64,000 nt of DNA from Tretioscincus oriximinensis (Eukaryota; Chordata; Lepidosauria; Squamata; Gymnophthalmidae): positions 718,214 to 782,213 of the forward strand of contig JAJVDF010000299.1 in the NCBI GenBank assembly GCA_022410635.1, written 5' to 3'. A program made the translations under genes and the position numbers. This document shows positions 12,599 through 24,499 of this stretch, in pieces. Positions within the stretch are counted from its first letter, which is position 1; every line of letters starts with the position of its first letter. The notes under the pieces were generated by a model that saw nothing but the letters and a program-made list of their open reading frames with translations, searched no databases and was not told the origin of the DNA.

Positions 12599-13157
12599 CA
12601 CCTATTTATGTGGTGGTGACGATTCCTGAGACATTCAAGTATAAATCAATCAATAAAAATAAGTAAGTCTTCTGATTNCAGCAGCTACTTTTAAGAACCA
12701 CAGTTAATTTTGAAAACTTCAGGGAAAATCTCCTTTGAACGGTTCATCCCATTTCTTCTAGCCTGGAGAAAGGCCTGGAGGGTATGTGGAGAACCACAGT
12801 GATAAAACATCATGACACCACCAGCAGGGAAAACCCATTCATTTTCAGATTTCTTATCACAGAGAAGTCAGTAGCAAGCAGGCGCCATAGGGTGCCTTTC
12901 CCTTCCTTAGAAACCCATTCCTCTCATTCCCTAACCCTTTCACACCCCAGGATTGTATCCTGCAAAGGGTTGGCCATGGGCACGGAGGGTAATTAATCGT
13001 TTCTGAAGGCCTGTCTACTCATCCCAAGCTAGCCTTTCTCTTGTTCTTCTTCACATTATCACCACTCTGCCTCCTCCCAAACCCCCAAACCCCCCACATT
13101 CCATTCACTGGTGTAAAACATCCGTTTACAATCATCCCACCAAGGAGTTTTCTTTGC

Positions 13158-13382
13158 CTAATGTAGCCACCCAGTAGGGATCCCAGAAAACATGAAAGTG
13201 GCAGCCAGGGACTCTTTAATTAACTCAGCCTGTTGGAACTGAAAGGAGGGCTGGGATGGGGAGGCACCTTGAAGGCCTAAGAGGGGGTTGTCTAGTGATC
13301 CATTGCTTTCTTTCATACTGCTGATTTTTTCCCCCAGTTCATTTAGCTGCTTTGCTAAGGTTTCTTTCTTTCTTTTTCTCAC
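13158..13382 (-). other. Short unrecognised ORF with a charged helical start
   Basis: A 74-codon - strand frame begins KRKKETLAKQLNELGEKISS, resembling the start of a coiled coil, then turns Ser/Pro/Gln-rich and ends at a stop. It overlaps a pyrimidine-rich tract at 13360-13430, which creates the lysine-rich start and could explain it by composition alone. No homology recognised; a degraded transposon gag-like or ORF1-like piece is possible. Confidence 0.12.
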
Positions 13383-13529
13383 TTTCTCTCCCCATTCTTT
13401 CTTTTTTTCCTTCCTTCCTTCCTTTGGTTACCAGAAAAAATCAGGTCAGGAATTCTANGTCTTTAATAGATGTGTCAAAGAGGGAATTTCAGCTGGTGCT
13501 ACTTATTGCTCATAGTTACACACATTGCT

Positions 13530-13660
13530 TTTAAACCACCTGCAGGCCTGAAAAAACAGGATTAAACCAAAAGAAAAAAAAAGTTTTTTGCTTTTTTTTC
13601 TGGTTTAATTCAGTGTTCCAGGACTGAAGATAGTTTAATAGCATGTGTGTGACCAGGGCC
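13530..13660. mobile_element. Mini-transposon M2, partial
   Basis: GGATTAAACCAAAAG ... CTGGTTTAATTCAGTG ... AGCATGTGTGTGACCAGGGC. The GACCAGGGCC terminus is intact, the opposite end is not clear. Confidence 0.5.
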
Positions 13661-14637
13661 ATAATATCATTAGCATCTGTTGAAATGTCCTCTTTGACCC
13701 ACCCATTAAAGATGCTGATGCAGAACTGCCCTGTTTTTTTCTAATAACTTTATTCCTTCGCTATTGCTAAATTTGAAAAGCATTTCCCCAATTTTCCCCC
13801 CCACACTGTCTCCCTTTCCATCTGTTTTTTTTTCCTATAGGCTCCTCCCTCTCATTAAAAAAATGCTTTACCTCTTTTCTTTCTTTTTTTCAATAATTCC
13901 TCCCTTCTCGTGATCATCCCTCGCCCTAGCATCCTTCAACTGAATATGCGCTTTTTTGGTGGCAGCTGCCCCCTTATGGTTCCCAAACGCATTGCAGCTT
14001 TAGAGAAAAAAGAGGGGAAAAGGAGGAAGATTTCATTTACAAATGCATCTCAATGAATATTCTGATTAATATGGACACTGCTGAAAGAAACACACTCTTG
14101 CTTTCAAATGCACCTCTGCGAAAACTCAGCTTTCTTTCCTTATAAACACTGCTAGACTAGGAGGAGATGTAGGGCAGTGGTTGAGGAAACTGGTCTGGAA
14201 AGCAAAGGGTTTTCCAGCAGCATTTAGTATGAATAAGGGTCTGGAATAAGGGTCTGCTATCCACATAGCAGGCCCTGAATTGCACAAATTGTGGGGATCC
14301 AGCAGGGATACCACTATCATTTATACTTTTTTCTCTGAGTATTTTCCTAGGAGATTGATCAGCTGCTTAACCCTGCTGGATTTGCACAGGAAAAACAAGC
14401 GATGATGCATAGAAAAGACTCCCAAAGCTCAGGTGAGTTTGAAGCTGAAATTTTTGCTTTGAATTCATCTGCTCAGCAACAAGTGAGGCAACAATGGCCA
14501 ATCAGAAAAGGGATGTAGATCAGACAATTGATTGCAAGCTGGTTTTGCAGTAGGGTTTCATGGAAAAGAGAGGTGATTTCATGGGGGAAGAGGCACTTTC
14601 AGTATGCATGTGGACAGCCAGAAAGGAACTCATGTCA

Positions 14638-15130
14638 TCATATATAATAAAAGGCATGTAGGAGAGTTCAACTTTCCAAGGTGTAACAACCAATGACAGG
14701 GCTGTGTTTGGCAGNCCCCAGAGACCAATGACAGGCTCTGAGCTTTGGCAGTGACCAGAGACCAATGNCCTGGGTTAGAAACTGCCTAAAAGACAGAAAA
14801 CAAAGGGAAGTAAGAAGTGCACAGTTCCCTGGGTGGAAAGATGTGANAAGTGGAATATCCCAGGGTTCATTACTAGGAAAGAAGGAAGGAAGAATAAAGG
14901 AAGAAATGGATAAAACATGGAAAGGATGGAAGGAAGATGAAGAAAATATAAAGAAGGAAAGTAAGAAGGAAGGAAAGGAAAATAGAAAGGAGGAACTGAA
15001 CAAAGGTGAAAGGTGGATGGGAGGGGCCAAGAGAAGGAGTGGATGAGTGGGTGGAGGCACGTATGGGAGCAAGGGTAGGAGGGGCAAGAGCCCATTGCAT
15101 TACTGTAACACAATAGGCTAATTCCACTAG
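14638..15130 (+). mobile_element. Non-autonomous Helitron-like element, copy 1
   Basis: 5' end A|TCATATATAATAAAAGGC; body with CCAATGACAGGGCT, CCAGAGACCAATG, CCTGGGTTAGAAACTGC and CAGTTCCCTGGGTGG; a variable GGAA/AAGG-rich core (about 14876-15000); a 3' stem-loop near 15090-15118 (arms GCCCATTG / CAATAGGC); then TAATTCCACTAG followed by host T. TC start, CTRR end and a hairpin shortly before it are the Helitron hallmarks. No Rep/helicase ORF. Confidence 0.7.
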
Positions 15131-15344
15131 TTTATAGGCTAATATACAGAAATAGCTCAACAAAGCCAGGCATTTAGACAGACCCACAGTGTTATTCTCT
15201 TAAATAAATATTAATTTAAGGAGNATACAGAATACTTAAATCCTTGTGATAGGCATGTGTCCTGAAGAAACTAGTTAAGCACCAAGATTCAGATTTTAGN
15301 ATCCAAAATATTTGTTTCTTTTTACATGCAATACATACAGGCAT

Positions 15345-15566
15345 GAATGGTGCAGTCACTAAGATTTCGAGGCCTTGTGGCGGACATGGGGAGGGGTGAG
15401 CACCTTCTACTAGCCTGCTATTTGAAAGCAAGAATTACAAGACATTGCAACTGACTGCAACTAGATAAATGGGAACCACCACACTGCGGTGTGGAAGATA
15501 CAATGTAAGACTTCGAGTGAAAAATACCCTTGTAAGCTGCTTTGGGTTCCTTTGGGTAAGAAAAGC
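15345..15566 (+). mobile_element. SINE family A, head-truncated
   Basis: Box-B-like TTTCGAGGCC, GAGCACCTTCTACTAGCC, GGGAACCACCACACTG, GTAAGCTGCTTTGGGTTCC, AAAGCAGGGTATAGAATC, then an AGCAGCAGC-rich tail running into the next SINE copy. Confidence 0.75.
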
Positions 15567-15605
15567 AGGGTATAGAATCTCAGCAGCAGCAGAAGCAGCA
15601 GTAGT

Positions 15606-15898
15606 AGCACGGATAGCTCAGTCACTTAGGAATTCGTCTCTCGCCTGGGAGATGGGGTTTTGAAGCCCTGTGTGGGAGGGGTGAGCACCTTCCACTAGCC
15701 TGTAGCTCTAGCCAACCCAACCCAGCTATTCGAAAGCAAGAATTGCAAGAAATTGAAACTGACTGCAAGTAGATACATGGGAACCACCATAGCCTGGTGG
15801 GGAAGATAGAATGGAAGCCTTTGGGCAAAATATATCCTTGTAAGCCACTTTGAGTCCCTTTGAAAGGTGAGAAAAGCGGGGTATAAGAACCAAGTTCT
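15606..15898 (+). mobile_element. SINE family A, near full length
   Basis: GCACGGATAGCTCAGTCACT (box A), GGGAGATGGGGTTTTGAAGC (damaged box B), body, GTAAGCCACTTTGAGTCC and AAAGCGGGGTATAAGAACC. It follows another family A copy directly, in the same orientation. Confidence 0.85.
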
Positions 15899-15998
15899 TC
15901 TTCTTCTTCTTCTGCTTCTTCTGCTTCTTCTGCTTCTTCTTCTTCTTCTGCTTCTTCTGCTTCTACTGCTTCTGCTGCTTCTACTGCTTCTTCTCCTT
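15895..15998. repeat. (TTC)n / (TTCTGC)n microsatellite grown from a SINE tail
   Basis: TTC triplets interspersed with TGC triplets, starting at the end of the family A SINE. Confidence 0.9.
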
Positions 15999-16054
15999 CT
16001 CTGATCAAGCTATCACACGATAGGAATACTTTTTTTTTAGTACTAAAAATATAC

Positions 16055-16126
16055 TGCTCAAAACAATTAAGGGAACACTTTAACATACACTGTTACATTA
16101 AAGTGTTCCCTTAATCATTTTGAGCA
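16055..16126. mobile_element. Palindromic Tc1/mariner-like mini-transposon
   Basis: 29-base arms 16055-16083 and 16098-16126 are inverted copies with two mismatches; loop of 14 bases. Arms begin TGCTCAAAA and contain AAGGGAACACTTT, the known terminal repeat of Tc1-like transposons of fish and reptiles. The left flank ends in TA. Almost nothing but terminal repeats remains. Confidence 0.75.
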
Positions 16127-16914
16127 GAACCTAGCTCTGTAGCTTGATCTCTGGACTTCATTCTGACATGAAAAACAAATGTCTACAAACTGTATGGGCG
16201 TGTGTGCAATAAAGACTACAAAATGACTAACTGTGATTCATACTGGAGCCCCTCCAATCCCCCAAAGGTCACCTTCCCTTTAATCTTTCTCTCCCCAACT
16301 CTTTTAAGCCCTCTTTCCAGATTCACAGCTATTGATTTCACACTGGAACAATGGCTTTTCAACCAAGGTGCTAATTAAGCTAACAGTAGTTTGCAAATTT
16401 AAGGAAGGGTAATTTAGAACCATGGATTCACCAACTACTTCTAGGTGCTCATGTTTTAAATATATTCAGGTGAGAAACTCCTAAGAAGGAATAAGTTACA
16501 ATAGTTGCTGCTGTAATTAAAGTAAGCAAAAAAGCTGTCCCATTATTATTTTTAAGCGGTTTTTTGGACCAATTTATATATTTATATTTCTATTCTACTC
16601 TTCACTCTAACATCCCAGTGTGGTTTACACTACACAAATTGCTGCACAAAAACATATTTACTCTGCATGGAGATGGACTACTAATGGGGTTGATAGAGGA
16701 ATTCTCAACTTTTGTTCTTTTCAGCACTCCTCAGGCAAGTAGATATTCTTATGAGAGGAGAAGAAGAGAAGGACCATCAACCAGATGAATTTCCCTTAGA
16801 CAGAGTGGCACTTACATTCTTATGAAACTAATGGGCATTAGAATTAAGACAGGCAAGGGAAAGTTTGTTTGTTTGTTACCTAGAGGCTCACTGGTCTATG
16901 GAATTTACTTCCAG

Positions 16915-17590
16915 AAGAACATAAGAGAAGCCCTGGGGCTGGGTCCCATCTAGTCCAGCATTCTGTNTCACACAGTGGCTCACCAATAGCACCTGGATAG
17001 TCTCAAGCAGAAGAAGCCAAAATCTTCACCTGTTCTTGACTCCCTGCAAATGGAATTTCAGGAGTACTGCCTGTTGCTCCATCTTGGAGGCAATATCAGG
17101 ACATCCATCCTAGTAGCTGTTTATACCCTTGGTGTCCATGAACTTGTCTATCCAGGCTGCTACCTACCACCACCTCTTCTGGAAGTAAATTCCATAGGCT
17201 GATGACCCTCTGGGTGAAAAAAATACTTTCTTTTGTCTGTCCTCACTCTTCTATTCATCAGTTTCAAGGGATGCCCCCCTGGTCCTAGTGTTGTGTGTTA
17301 GAGAAAATAACTTTTATCTACTACCTTATTCATCCCGAGCATGATTTTATACACTTCAGTCAGATCATCTCTAGAACACAGTCTTTCAAGGCTGAAGAGG
17401 CCCAGACATTGCAGGCGAATTTCATAAGGGAGGTGCTCCAGCCCCTTGATCATTTTTGTTATACTTTTCTGCACCTTCTCTAGTTCCTCAAAATCCTTTT
17501 TGAGATGTGGTGACCATAAGGAGTAGTAGAACAAAAATCTGGCATTTATACCCCGTTCTTGGTGTTCAGAGTGACTTACAAGGTTCATTT
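16915..17590 (-). mobile_element. CR1 LINE 3' portion
   Basis: The - strand reads WSPHLKKDFEELEKVQKSIT, KMIKGLEHLPYEIRLQCLGL and FSLERL, then EVYKIMLGM: the CR1 reverse-transcriptase thumb/C-terminal region, interrupted downstream. The 3' tail has GAAGAACATAAGAGAAG near 16917. Longer than the 2.2 kb copy. Confidence 0.85.
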
Positions 17591-18070
17591 TACTTTGACT
17601 TATCTATTAAAGATGCAGGACTCTGTCCTGGTTTTGGTTTTTTTTTTCCTGCTAACTTTATTCTTANTATGATTACCAAAAGTATATTATGGGCAGTCCA
17701 GTCTTAACTGATTGCCATGATTTGTTCAAGACCATCTAGAAAATTGGATACCTGAATTACATTTTTATCACCCTATACATGAAAGTCTTAGGATAGTTTA
17801 TAATTAAAATACATCAGTTAAAATTATAAAACTGTTTGAAACCCAAATACTTTTTATCAGAAAAGTTTCCATCAGCCTGACCATTTACTACTTAAGTAAG
17901 TTATTAATAATAATGTTTATTTTCCAAGAGTAGTTTTCCATGCTGATGAAAATATTGGTGGTTGTTAAGAGTTCTGCCCAAATTTTGGCAGTCCACATCT
18001 GCTCTAGTGCAACTTCTTGGTCCCGTACAGAAACCGCCTTTTGTAATTTTTTTGATGATTTATAAGGGCT

Positions 18071-18666
18071 TGTTGGAGGGAAACTCTGCATTTTAGATCT
18101 TGGTTTATAAGCAGAGGCAGCTGATATTCAAGCTCACAATAAATTCAGGGTCCGATGACAATTTGGAACCCATCATTTCACTCTTGGCTTGTTGCCTGCG
18201 TTATTTCTGGTATCTTGCCAAAAGGAGAGGCTTTGCTCTCTGCATTTTTGTGGCAAAATGAGTTTTCTGTTTTGCTTGTGGTCGTGATAATTTCAGCTCT
18301 GCCATTTTGTTTGCTCCCATGGTCCTTTGGCATGGGACCAAAGTTCACTGATAGAACCAATCTGTTCTGTGATGCAAGAATTATGAAAAAGAGTTCACAA
18401 GCTCTTTGTGATGAACCTCGCTGGCAAATAAATACTCAGACAGTGATTTCAAGCTCTGAAAGTGATTTACTTCAACTCTAGAGAGCATCTGAGTTAGGTC
18501 TGCAGTGATTGCCTACTGTCAAAGCAGCTATATTTATACAGTTCATCGGCCAATCACTGCATTTCCTTTTTCCCGCTTAAATTGTTCAGCCCAGATTGGC
18601 TGCATTTGAATAATAGAGGTTTCCCTCCAAAACACACTTAAACATTTGAGGTTTCCCTCCAAAACA
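18071..18666 (-). mobile_element. Possible solo LTR or inverted-repeat-ended element
   Basis: Ends are TGTTGGAGGGAAAC (18071) and GTTTCCCTCCAAAACA (to 18666), so each strand begins TG and ends CA with an inverted repeat, as in LTRs. A 19-base block ending in CCAAAACA is directly duplicated (18616-18634, 18648-18666), resembling U3 repeats. On the - strand two CCAAT-type boxes (about 18546-18551, 18593-18599) precede TATAAATA (about 18531-18538). No clear target duplication or - strand AATAAA was seen, so the class is uncertain. The open frame at 18155-18481 lies inside and is unrecognised. Confidence 0.35.
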
Positions 18667-18939
18667 TAACATCATGAAAACATATATACAGACTTATATG
18701 TCATGTATCCATGACATACTTTTCATCTGCAATAATAAAACGATCTTTCTTTTTTTGAACTTGTATGTTCAACATGAATTCTATAGTGAAATAATATATA
18801 TATAAAACAAATAGAGAGGAGGTCTAATTCAACATGCAAAGAGGATTCTGGTTCCTTAACTCAGCTACTCCTTTAATTTCTGTTTTCCTATCCAATTCTT
18901 CTTTAAATCAAACTGATGTCCTCCAAGTGGCATGGAAAA

Positions 18940-19290
18940 TATTTACAAATAAAATATTGGAGGCTCAAATACAACGTATCCCTAAAAAATGAAGTGTTCA
19001 AACAAGTCCAAGAGGATATCTGGGTGATTTACAGGTACAATAAAGGAAGTCATAAGAAGCAAGAGAAACTCATTTAAAAAGTGGAAGGCAAATCCCAGTG
19101 AGGAGAACAAGAGGGAGCATAAATTGTAGCAGAACTAATGCAAGATGATAGTTAGGAATGCTAAGAGAAACTTTTGAGGACAACATTGCAAAGAACATTG
19201 ACATAAATAACAAGAACTTATTTAAATACATTAATGACAAAATGAATGACTCAGTTACTTATAGAAATTTACCAACTCCAAATCCTAGGT
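18940..19290 (+). mobile_element. Probable CR1 LINE internal fragment
   Basis: Sense-strand text resembling the CR1 linker before the reverse transcriptase (AAGCAAGAGAAACTCATTT, then AACTTATTTAAATACATTAA). Highly diverged and frame-broken; recognition is by general resemblance only. Confidence 0.35.
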
Positions 19291-19437
19291 AAAGAACTGA
19301 ACTGAGGAATTTTTATCATTATTTTATTACTTATTCTTATAAATACATTTTATTTATTTTATTTAATCAGATTTTTATTTTGTAGTATATGATACAGTCA
19401 AATGACTTTATTATCATTATCGTTCTAATTATCATTT

Positions 19438-19590
19438 TTAATTATTATTATTATTATTATTATTAATTTTATTATTAATTTTATTATTAATTTTATTATT
19501 ATTATTATCATCATCATTATTATTATCATTATTATCATTATTATTATCATTATTATTATTATTATCATCATCATCGTCATCGTCATCATC
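19438..19590. repeat. (ATT/ATC)n microsatellite
   Basis: About 150 bases of ATT triplets shifting to ATC/GTC triplets at the right end. Confidence 0.95.
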
Positions 19591-20365
19591 ATCTTGTGGG
19601 CATCAGTGCTACAACTAAGAAGACCTTAATCTCATATTTCTGTATACAGGATATGACTGGTTTTGCCATTATTGGAATGCTAGACTTCACTAGTGTTCTT
19701 AAGGATAAGAACTCTAGAGTATGCTATAAGTACCTGATGAGCTGCAATTATTGTGAAGGGATCACCTCCTGCAAATAGAATTATGTATAATAAAACATCA
19801 TGATTGGCTGTAGAAAATAAGCCATGTTCTTTAATATGAAGAACTTGCTCTCTAAAAATACAATGTGTAAGAACTACACATACTGGTGGAGATGATCTTG
19901 TACTACAAGCTAGTTGTTTCTAGATATTGTCCAACTACAACTCTTAGTTGTGCTAAGAGGAGACATTAGGAACATTCTGAGAAAATATATTGGCAGTTCC
20001 AGTTACATTTTATCTCTCATGCTCTTCTAGTTGGTCTTGGCACTATGACAAAACCAGAAGAAAATAGGCAGCTTAGAGGCTTCCATCTAATCTAAATACA
20101 TTTTTAAAAGAACCGCATACTGGCTATCATCACTCAAACAAATCAGCAACACAGGGATAGTAAAACCCACCTCCCTGCATTGCTGATTGGATCACAGTGC
20201 CAAAACTCATGGCAGGGCATTAAATCACAGTGCACAGGGAACTTTGCCACTACCACCAACCCAGTCTACTGGAGCTTCCTTGGTTGGCACTGAGAAGGGA
20301 GGTGTGACAGTAGAGGGAAGCTAGAGACCATGCTCTATTGCCTCGGGACGGGCTCTCTCAACTAG

Positions 20366-20577
20366 TAATAATAATTATTTATAACACCCTTTTTACAAAG
20401 AGCAGCTCACATAGATTTTGTTGCTTTCTCCACAACAGGTGGAGAATAGGTGGGGCTGAGAGAGTTCTTAAAAGCTGCAATTGGCCCAAGGTCACCTAGC
20501 TGGCTTCATGGAGGAGTGTGGAATTGAACCAGATAAGAATTCAACACTCGAACCACTACACCAAACNGATCTTTTTA
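20366..20577 (-). mobile_element. SINE family B
   Basis: Reverse copy: TTTGTTGCTTTCTCCACAAC, GGTGGGGCTGAGAGAG, AAGGTCACCTAGCTGG, GAGTGTGGAATTGAACC (box B region) and ACCACTACACCAAAC (head). Confidence 0.8.
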
Positions 20578-20579
20578 NC

Positions 20580-22235
20580 ATTCAGAATATTTTAAAACAT
20601 GGATGTTTTGGCCACGAACTTCCACCATCGCTGATGTTGAACAATACTAACAGAGGGTTGGTGGATGTTAACCATGACTGAAACAGAGTTAAATGGGGAT
20701 AAAGGAACCACAGGGTTCTTTATATACATACTTTATGCAGATCTGAGTCAGTTCCATAAATGCCGCTTACTCATCAAAAAGGCACTAATTCCATTGCTCC
20801 AATCCAAGCAACAAGGACAACTTCTTATAAAAGCAACAAGAAGGGAAAGGTGAGAAGTTGGCAGAGGAAACGTTTTCCATCAAGCCAGTAATAGAAAATA
20901 ATGGGGGCAAAATAGATTCCATATTTGAGGAAGCACTGGGGGGGCCCTCTCTAGTGAGAAGAAATTCCATCCCATGCAAACTGGAGCCAGCACTTCATCT
21001 GTGAAATTCTTCCAACTAAATTTAACGCAGATGGTGGAATAAACAAACTATTAAAGAGCAATTAAGTTGCAGATTGTCCTATTTTCAGTGAGGTTTTTAT
21101 GGATGTTTCTCATATACCAAGATGGGGGTGGGTTAAGGAAGAAGGAGAGGCTCTGTGGAGCGTCGATAGCATTTGCTGAGCCTTTACATTCTAGTGTAAA
21201 TACTGTGAATGCACGGTCCAATCTTTTCCATCCTTTGTAAGTGGAGCTCTTGCTAAAGTCAGTAGAAAAGCAGGCCTCATGTCCAGGTCAAACATCTCGG
21301 CTCCCAACAGTTGTCTTCACAGCTGGATTCCATTTGATAAACTGCAGGCATATAAGCTTTGAAACAAAACAAGAACCTTTCTGTAACTGATGAAGGGCCA
21401 ACCTGTATGCAATTCACAAACGGAAAGTGAAAGTGCATATGTGATAATTTAGATATCTCATCTCTTTTATGATGCCCCATAGCCACAGCTGTTGTACTTC
21501 TGTGGTTCCTCTTCTTTAGATTCCCATGTGGGATCTGGCAAAGAAATTAGATTCCGGGAGATCTCAATTTTCATTTCTTTAAGATAACTTTATAATTCTC
21601 CTGGCTGGGGGGAAAGACATTTGAGAAGAAGGGAGAAAAGGCTGGCAGTTGTACCATTGGGGGAGGGACAGAGCATCTGTACTGTTACCAGCCTCTATCT
21701 AAAAAAAAAAAGGAAAGAACAACTATATTAATCTGTTCCTTCTCACACAGCAAGACTTGATTTCATTCCCTTTTATAGTATACCTCCTGTCATCACAGGG
21801 ATTCTTGCCAAAAAATTCTGCAAATTCTGAATTCTGCCAAAAAGAGGAATATATGATTTATTTATTTAAATGCAAAATTATTTCCCNCAAAAAATGTATC
21901 AACAAATTACAGATTTAATTTTTATATAGAACTGAAATACTGGAATAAAATTTGGACCTTAGAGCCATAAGGCATTGGTAAAAATAATGTAGGTTCAATC
22001 CCCAAGCAGAGAAGGAAAAAAAGGAGAAGGGGATTTTGACACTGAATGCTACTGTAAACCACATTATACATTATGACATTTCTTCACCAGATGGTCCACT
22101 GGTTCATTAATATTAGGTCAGTTTCATAAATATGTTCGGTTTCAGTGTATAAATGGTAGCATTGTAATACCTACTAATTAAATCACTGGGACTTATTCTA
22201 GATTATTTCCCAGAATAGGACTCTAATTTATGTAG
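20580..22235. other. Intergenic DNA, no gene seen
   Basis: No known domain in any frame, no long repeat recognised. Confidence 0.45.
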
Positions 22236-22239
22236 ACTG

Positions 22240-22545
22240 CAAAGCCATATCCTATGAGGAATGGTTGAAGGATCCAGGAAGGTTTAGCCTACAAAAGAAA
22301 AGATTGAGAGGAGACCTGATAGCTCTCTAGGTATATCTGAAGGGCTGTCACAGTGCAGAGGGATTATATATATTCTTACATGTGTGATAAAGGTCTAGAA
22401 GCAATGAGATTAAACTACAAGGGAGTAAATATTAGACAAAATCTTTGCAGCAGAATCGGTTTCCACAGGGAGTGGTGAGGGCTCCTTTGGTAGAAGCATT
22501 CAGAGGTTGAACAGCCATCTGTCTAAGGTAGAAAAACAGCTTGAA
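22240..22545 (+). mobile_element. CR1-related LINE 3' fragment, sense
   Basis: GGATCCAGGAAGGTTTAGCC, GATTGAGAGGAGACCTGATA, CTGAAGGGCTGTCACA, GTTTCCACAGGGAGTGGTGA and AGGTTGAACAGCCATCTGTC follow the order of the CR1/L3-type reverse-transcriptase C-terminus (LFSLEK..RGD ... GLWN ... ). Confidence 0.65.
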
Positions 22546-23524
22546 GAGAAGTTTGCTGTAGCTCACTGGCTCCTTCCTGGGCACCGGACAACAAAGAAGC
22601 CTATCCAGATCCCTCAGAAGCAGCCAGAAAAATACTTTAGCATTTGTAGTGCTGCACTTCTCATTGAATAAAAACCTGTATTTGGAATGCTACAGGCTTT
22701 CCCATTGGATACAGATTTCTATCCAATAAGAAAACTTCCCGGGCAAAGATGATCCTGAATGCTCAATTATTTAATGGGAAAGATAACATTCTGTTGACTA
22801 AGGCAACTGGAATTCAAAAAACATCTTGAAAATGTCCGAGTTCTACGTCTGAATACTAGAGGCAATTTTAACACATAACATGTATCACAGGGGCACAATC
22901 CCCTTGCCTAATTGCAGAAGGAGGCAAATTGAGCAAGTCCAGATCATAACTCATCTTCAGTCTCTGTATTTTTTTCCAGGACTGTTTTCACTGCTCCAGA
23001 ATGCTAGTGGATCGCTGTTAAGCAACACAAGCTATGGNTTCATGTACATAATGCTTTTCTACTTCGTTCATAACACAATCAGGATGTCCCAGGTACAAGT
23101 GCTGATCGCTTTTCAGTATTCAACCTGCAATAAATGTCTTTTTTCCCAGAATAAACTGTTGCTCAGATATTCAGGCATTGTTCTAAAGAACCCCCATATT
23201 CTTGCAACCTTGTGCTTGTGCACAAATTAGACTCGAGACGTCAAAACAATCAAGAACAAAGCAATTGTTTCTATTGTCTATTGCAAGTAAAAAAAAAAAT
23301 TCTCGGACTGCACTGTGACGAGATCAATGAGCGAAGTTACAGAACTGGGGCATTGGTCACGGAATATACCCAATTGGTCATGGACACCCAATTGCTATTT
23401 TCCAATTGCTGTTTTTAAGTCATGGTGTGCACCTAGCCTTCATCTCTGAAGAACTGAACAAGGATTAAAAAGTCACANGTAGCTCTAATCCTAGGCTGGA
23501 TCTTATTCTTGCCTTTCTTTTTAA

Positions 23525-23610
23525 AATAGGAGCCTTCCATAGTCTACACAGGCATGTGGATGGGCAAGCTCTGTATAGAGATATAACCCAAAATAAAGTC
23601 CAGTGGTAGA
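23525..23610. mobile_element. Mini-transposon M1, fragment
   Basis: AATAGGAGCCTTCCATAGTC, CAGGCATGTGGATGG and TAACCCAAAATAAAGTCCAG: the right two thirds of M1. Confidence 0.55.
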
Positions 23611-24219
23611 AATCAAGGTAGAAAAACATTGTTTGCAAGTAACCAAAGTTGGATTAAAAATATGCATCTGACAGCAGCCTAAAACTTCCAACTGATAAAC
23701 TAAGAAGTTTGCTATGACATAAGATTATGATAACCTGAAAGAAGAATTGGCACTTTTATTGGCTTTCTAAACCAAAAAATGGAGATACTTGATAACCATG
23801 GGTTTTGAAGATGGAGTGACAAAATACTTTTATCAAGAGAAGACTAACAGACATGCAAGATGATTTGGTAGTCGTCACAAAGGAAATTGAAATCAGTTTT
23901 TCATAATTTCCCCTCCTTTATACTGTATGTATTGTTTTTAAGACCTATACTAATGTGGCATGGTAAAATATGAACTAGTAAAATTATATATTTTTAAAAG
24001 AAAAATAACGTCCCCATTTAAAATGATATTTTTTGCCCCAAGAAAACCCTATCCTCTCACCCTGTGTCAAAAACACACACGTAAGGACCTTCCTATTAGA
24101 ACTTCAGTGCCACTAATTACTCAGGTTGGAGAAAGAATTCATTTTATAGGCCCCAGACGCTCTAGGGATAAAAACGGATGTGACAGTGGTTCTATTATCC
24201 TCTGTCCATATTTTCTTAC

Positions 24220-24474
24220 CATAAAAACTAACTTTGAAGTGCTTCCACCTTCCTCAGTATGCACATCGCTCGGTTCTGCTACGGAGATCTTTGTTAAAAC
24301 ACGTCGCCGCTGTTTTTTGCCATTTGCATTAATCAAATCAAATAGTTTATTTATGATTAGTCGGATGACCATATCATCAGGAAGGCACTTCTTACAATTT
24401 CCATATGGAAGAAAATTTTTAAAAACTTTGAAAGATTTTAAATATAAAAGATAAAAGAGTATTTTAAAATCACG
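24220..24474 (-). other. Orphan exon-like open reading frame, unrecognised
   Basis: On the - strand a stretch of exactly 85 codons is bounded by an acceptor-like CTGCTCAG (with pyrimidines upstream) and a strong donor-like ATG|GTAAGA; both ends fall in phase 0. Without splicing the frame runs on to a stop at 24139. The central part reads like ordinary protein: FLPYGNCKKCLPDDMVIRLI, then an NKLFDLINANGKKQRRR stretch and an acidic/serine tail. CpG dinucleotides are commoner here than in neighbouring DNA, fitting constraint or a young insertion. I do not recognise the family. It could be an exon of an opposing gene, a fragment of a mobile or viral-derived gene, or chance. The + strand is also open here (23960-24454), which weakens the case. 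Confidence 0.25.
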
Positions 24475-24499
24475 CTGAGCAGATTTAAAAGAGAACTTT

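Noticed and set aside
14668..15113. Ser/Phe/Leu-rich ORFs over 14.7-15.1 kb and similar ones at 60.1 and 63.1 kb
   Set aside because: They are translations of the GGAA-rich Helitron-like elements; recurrence at each copy shows the source.
18155..18481. 108-codon ORF with a hydrophobic segment
   Set aside because: It lies inside the LTR-like block, antisense to its apparent promoter, with no recognised domain.
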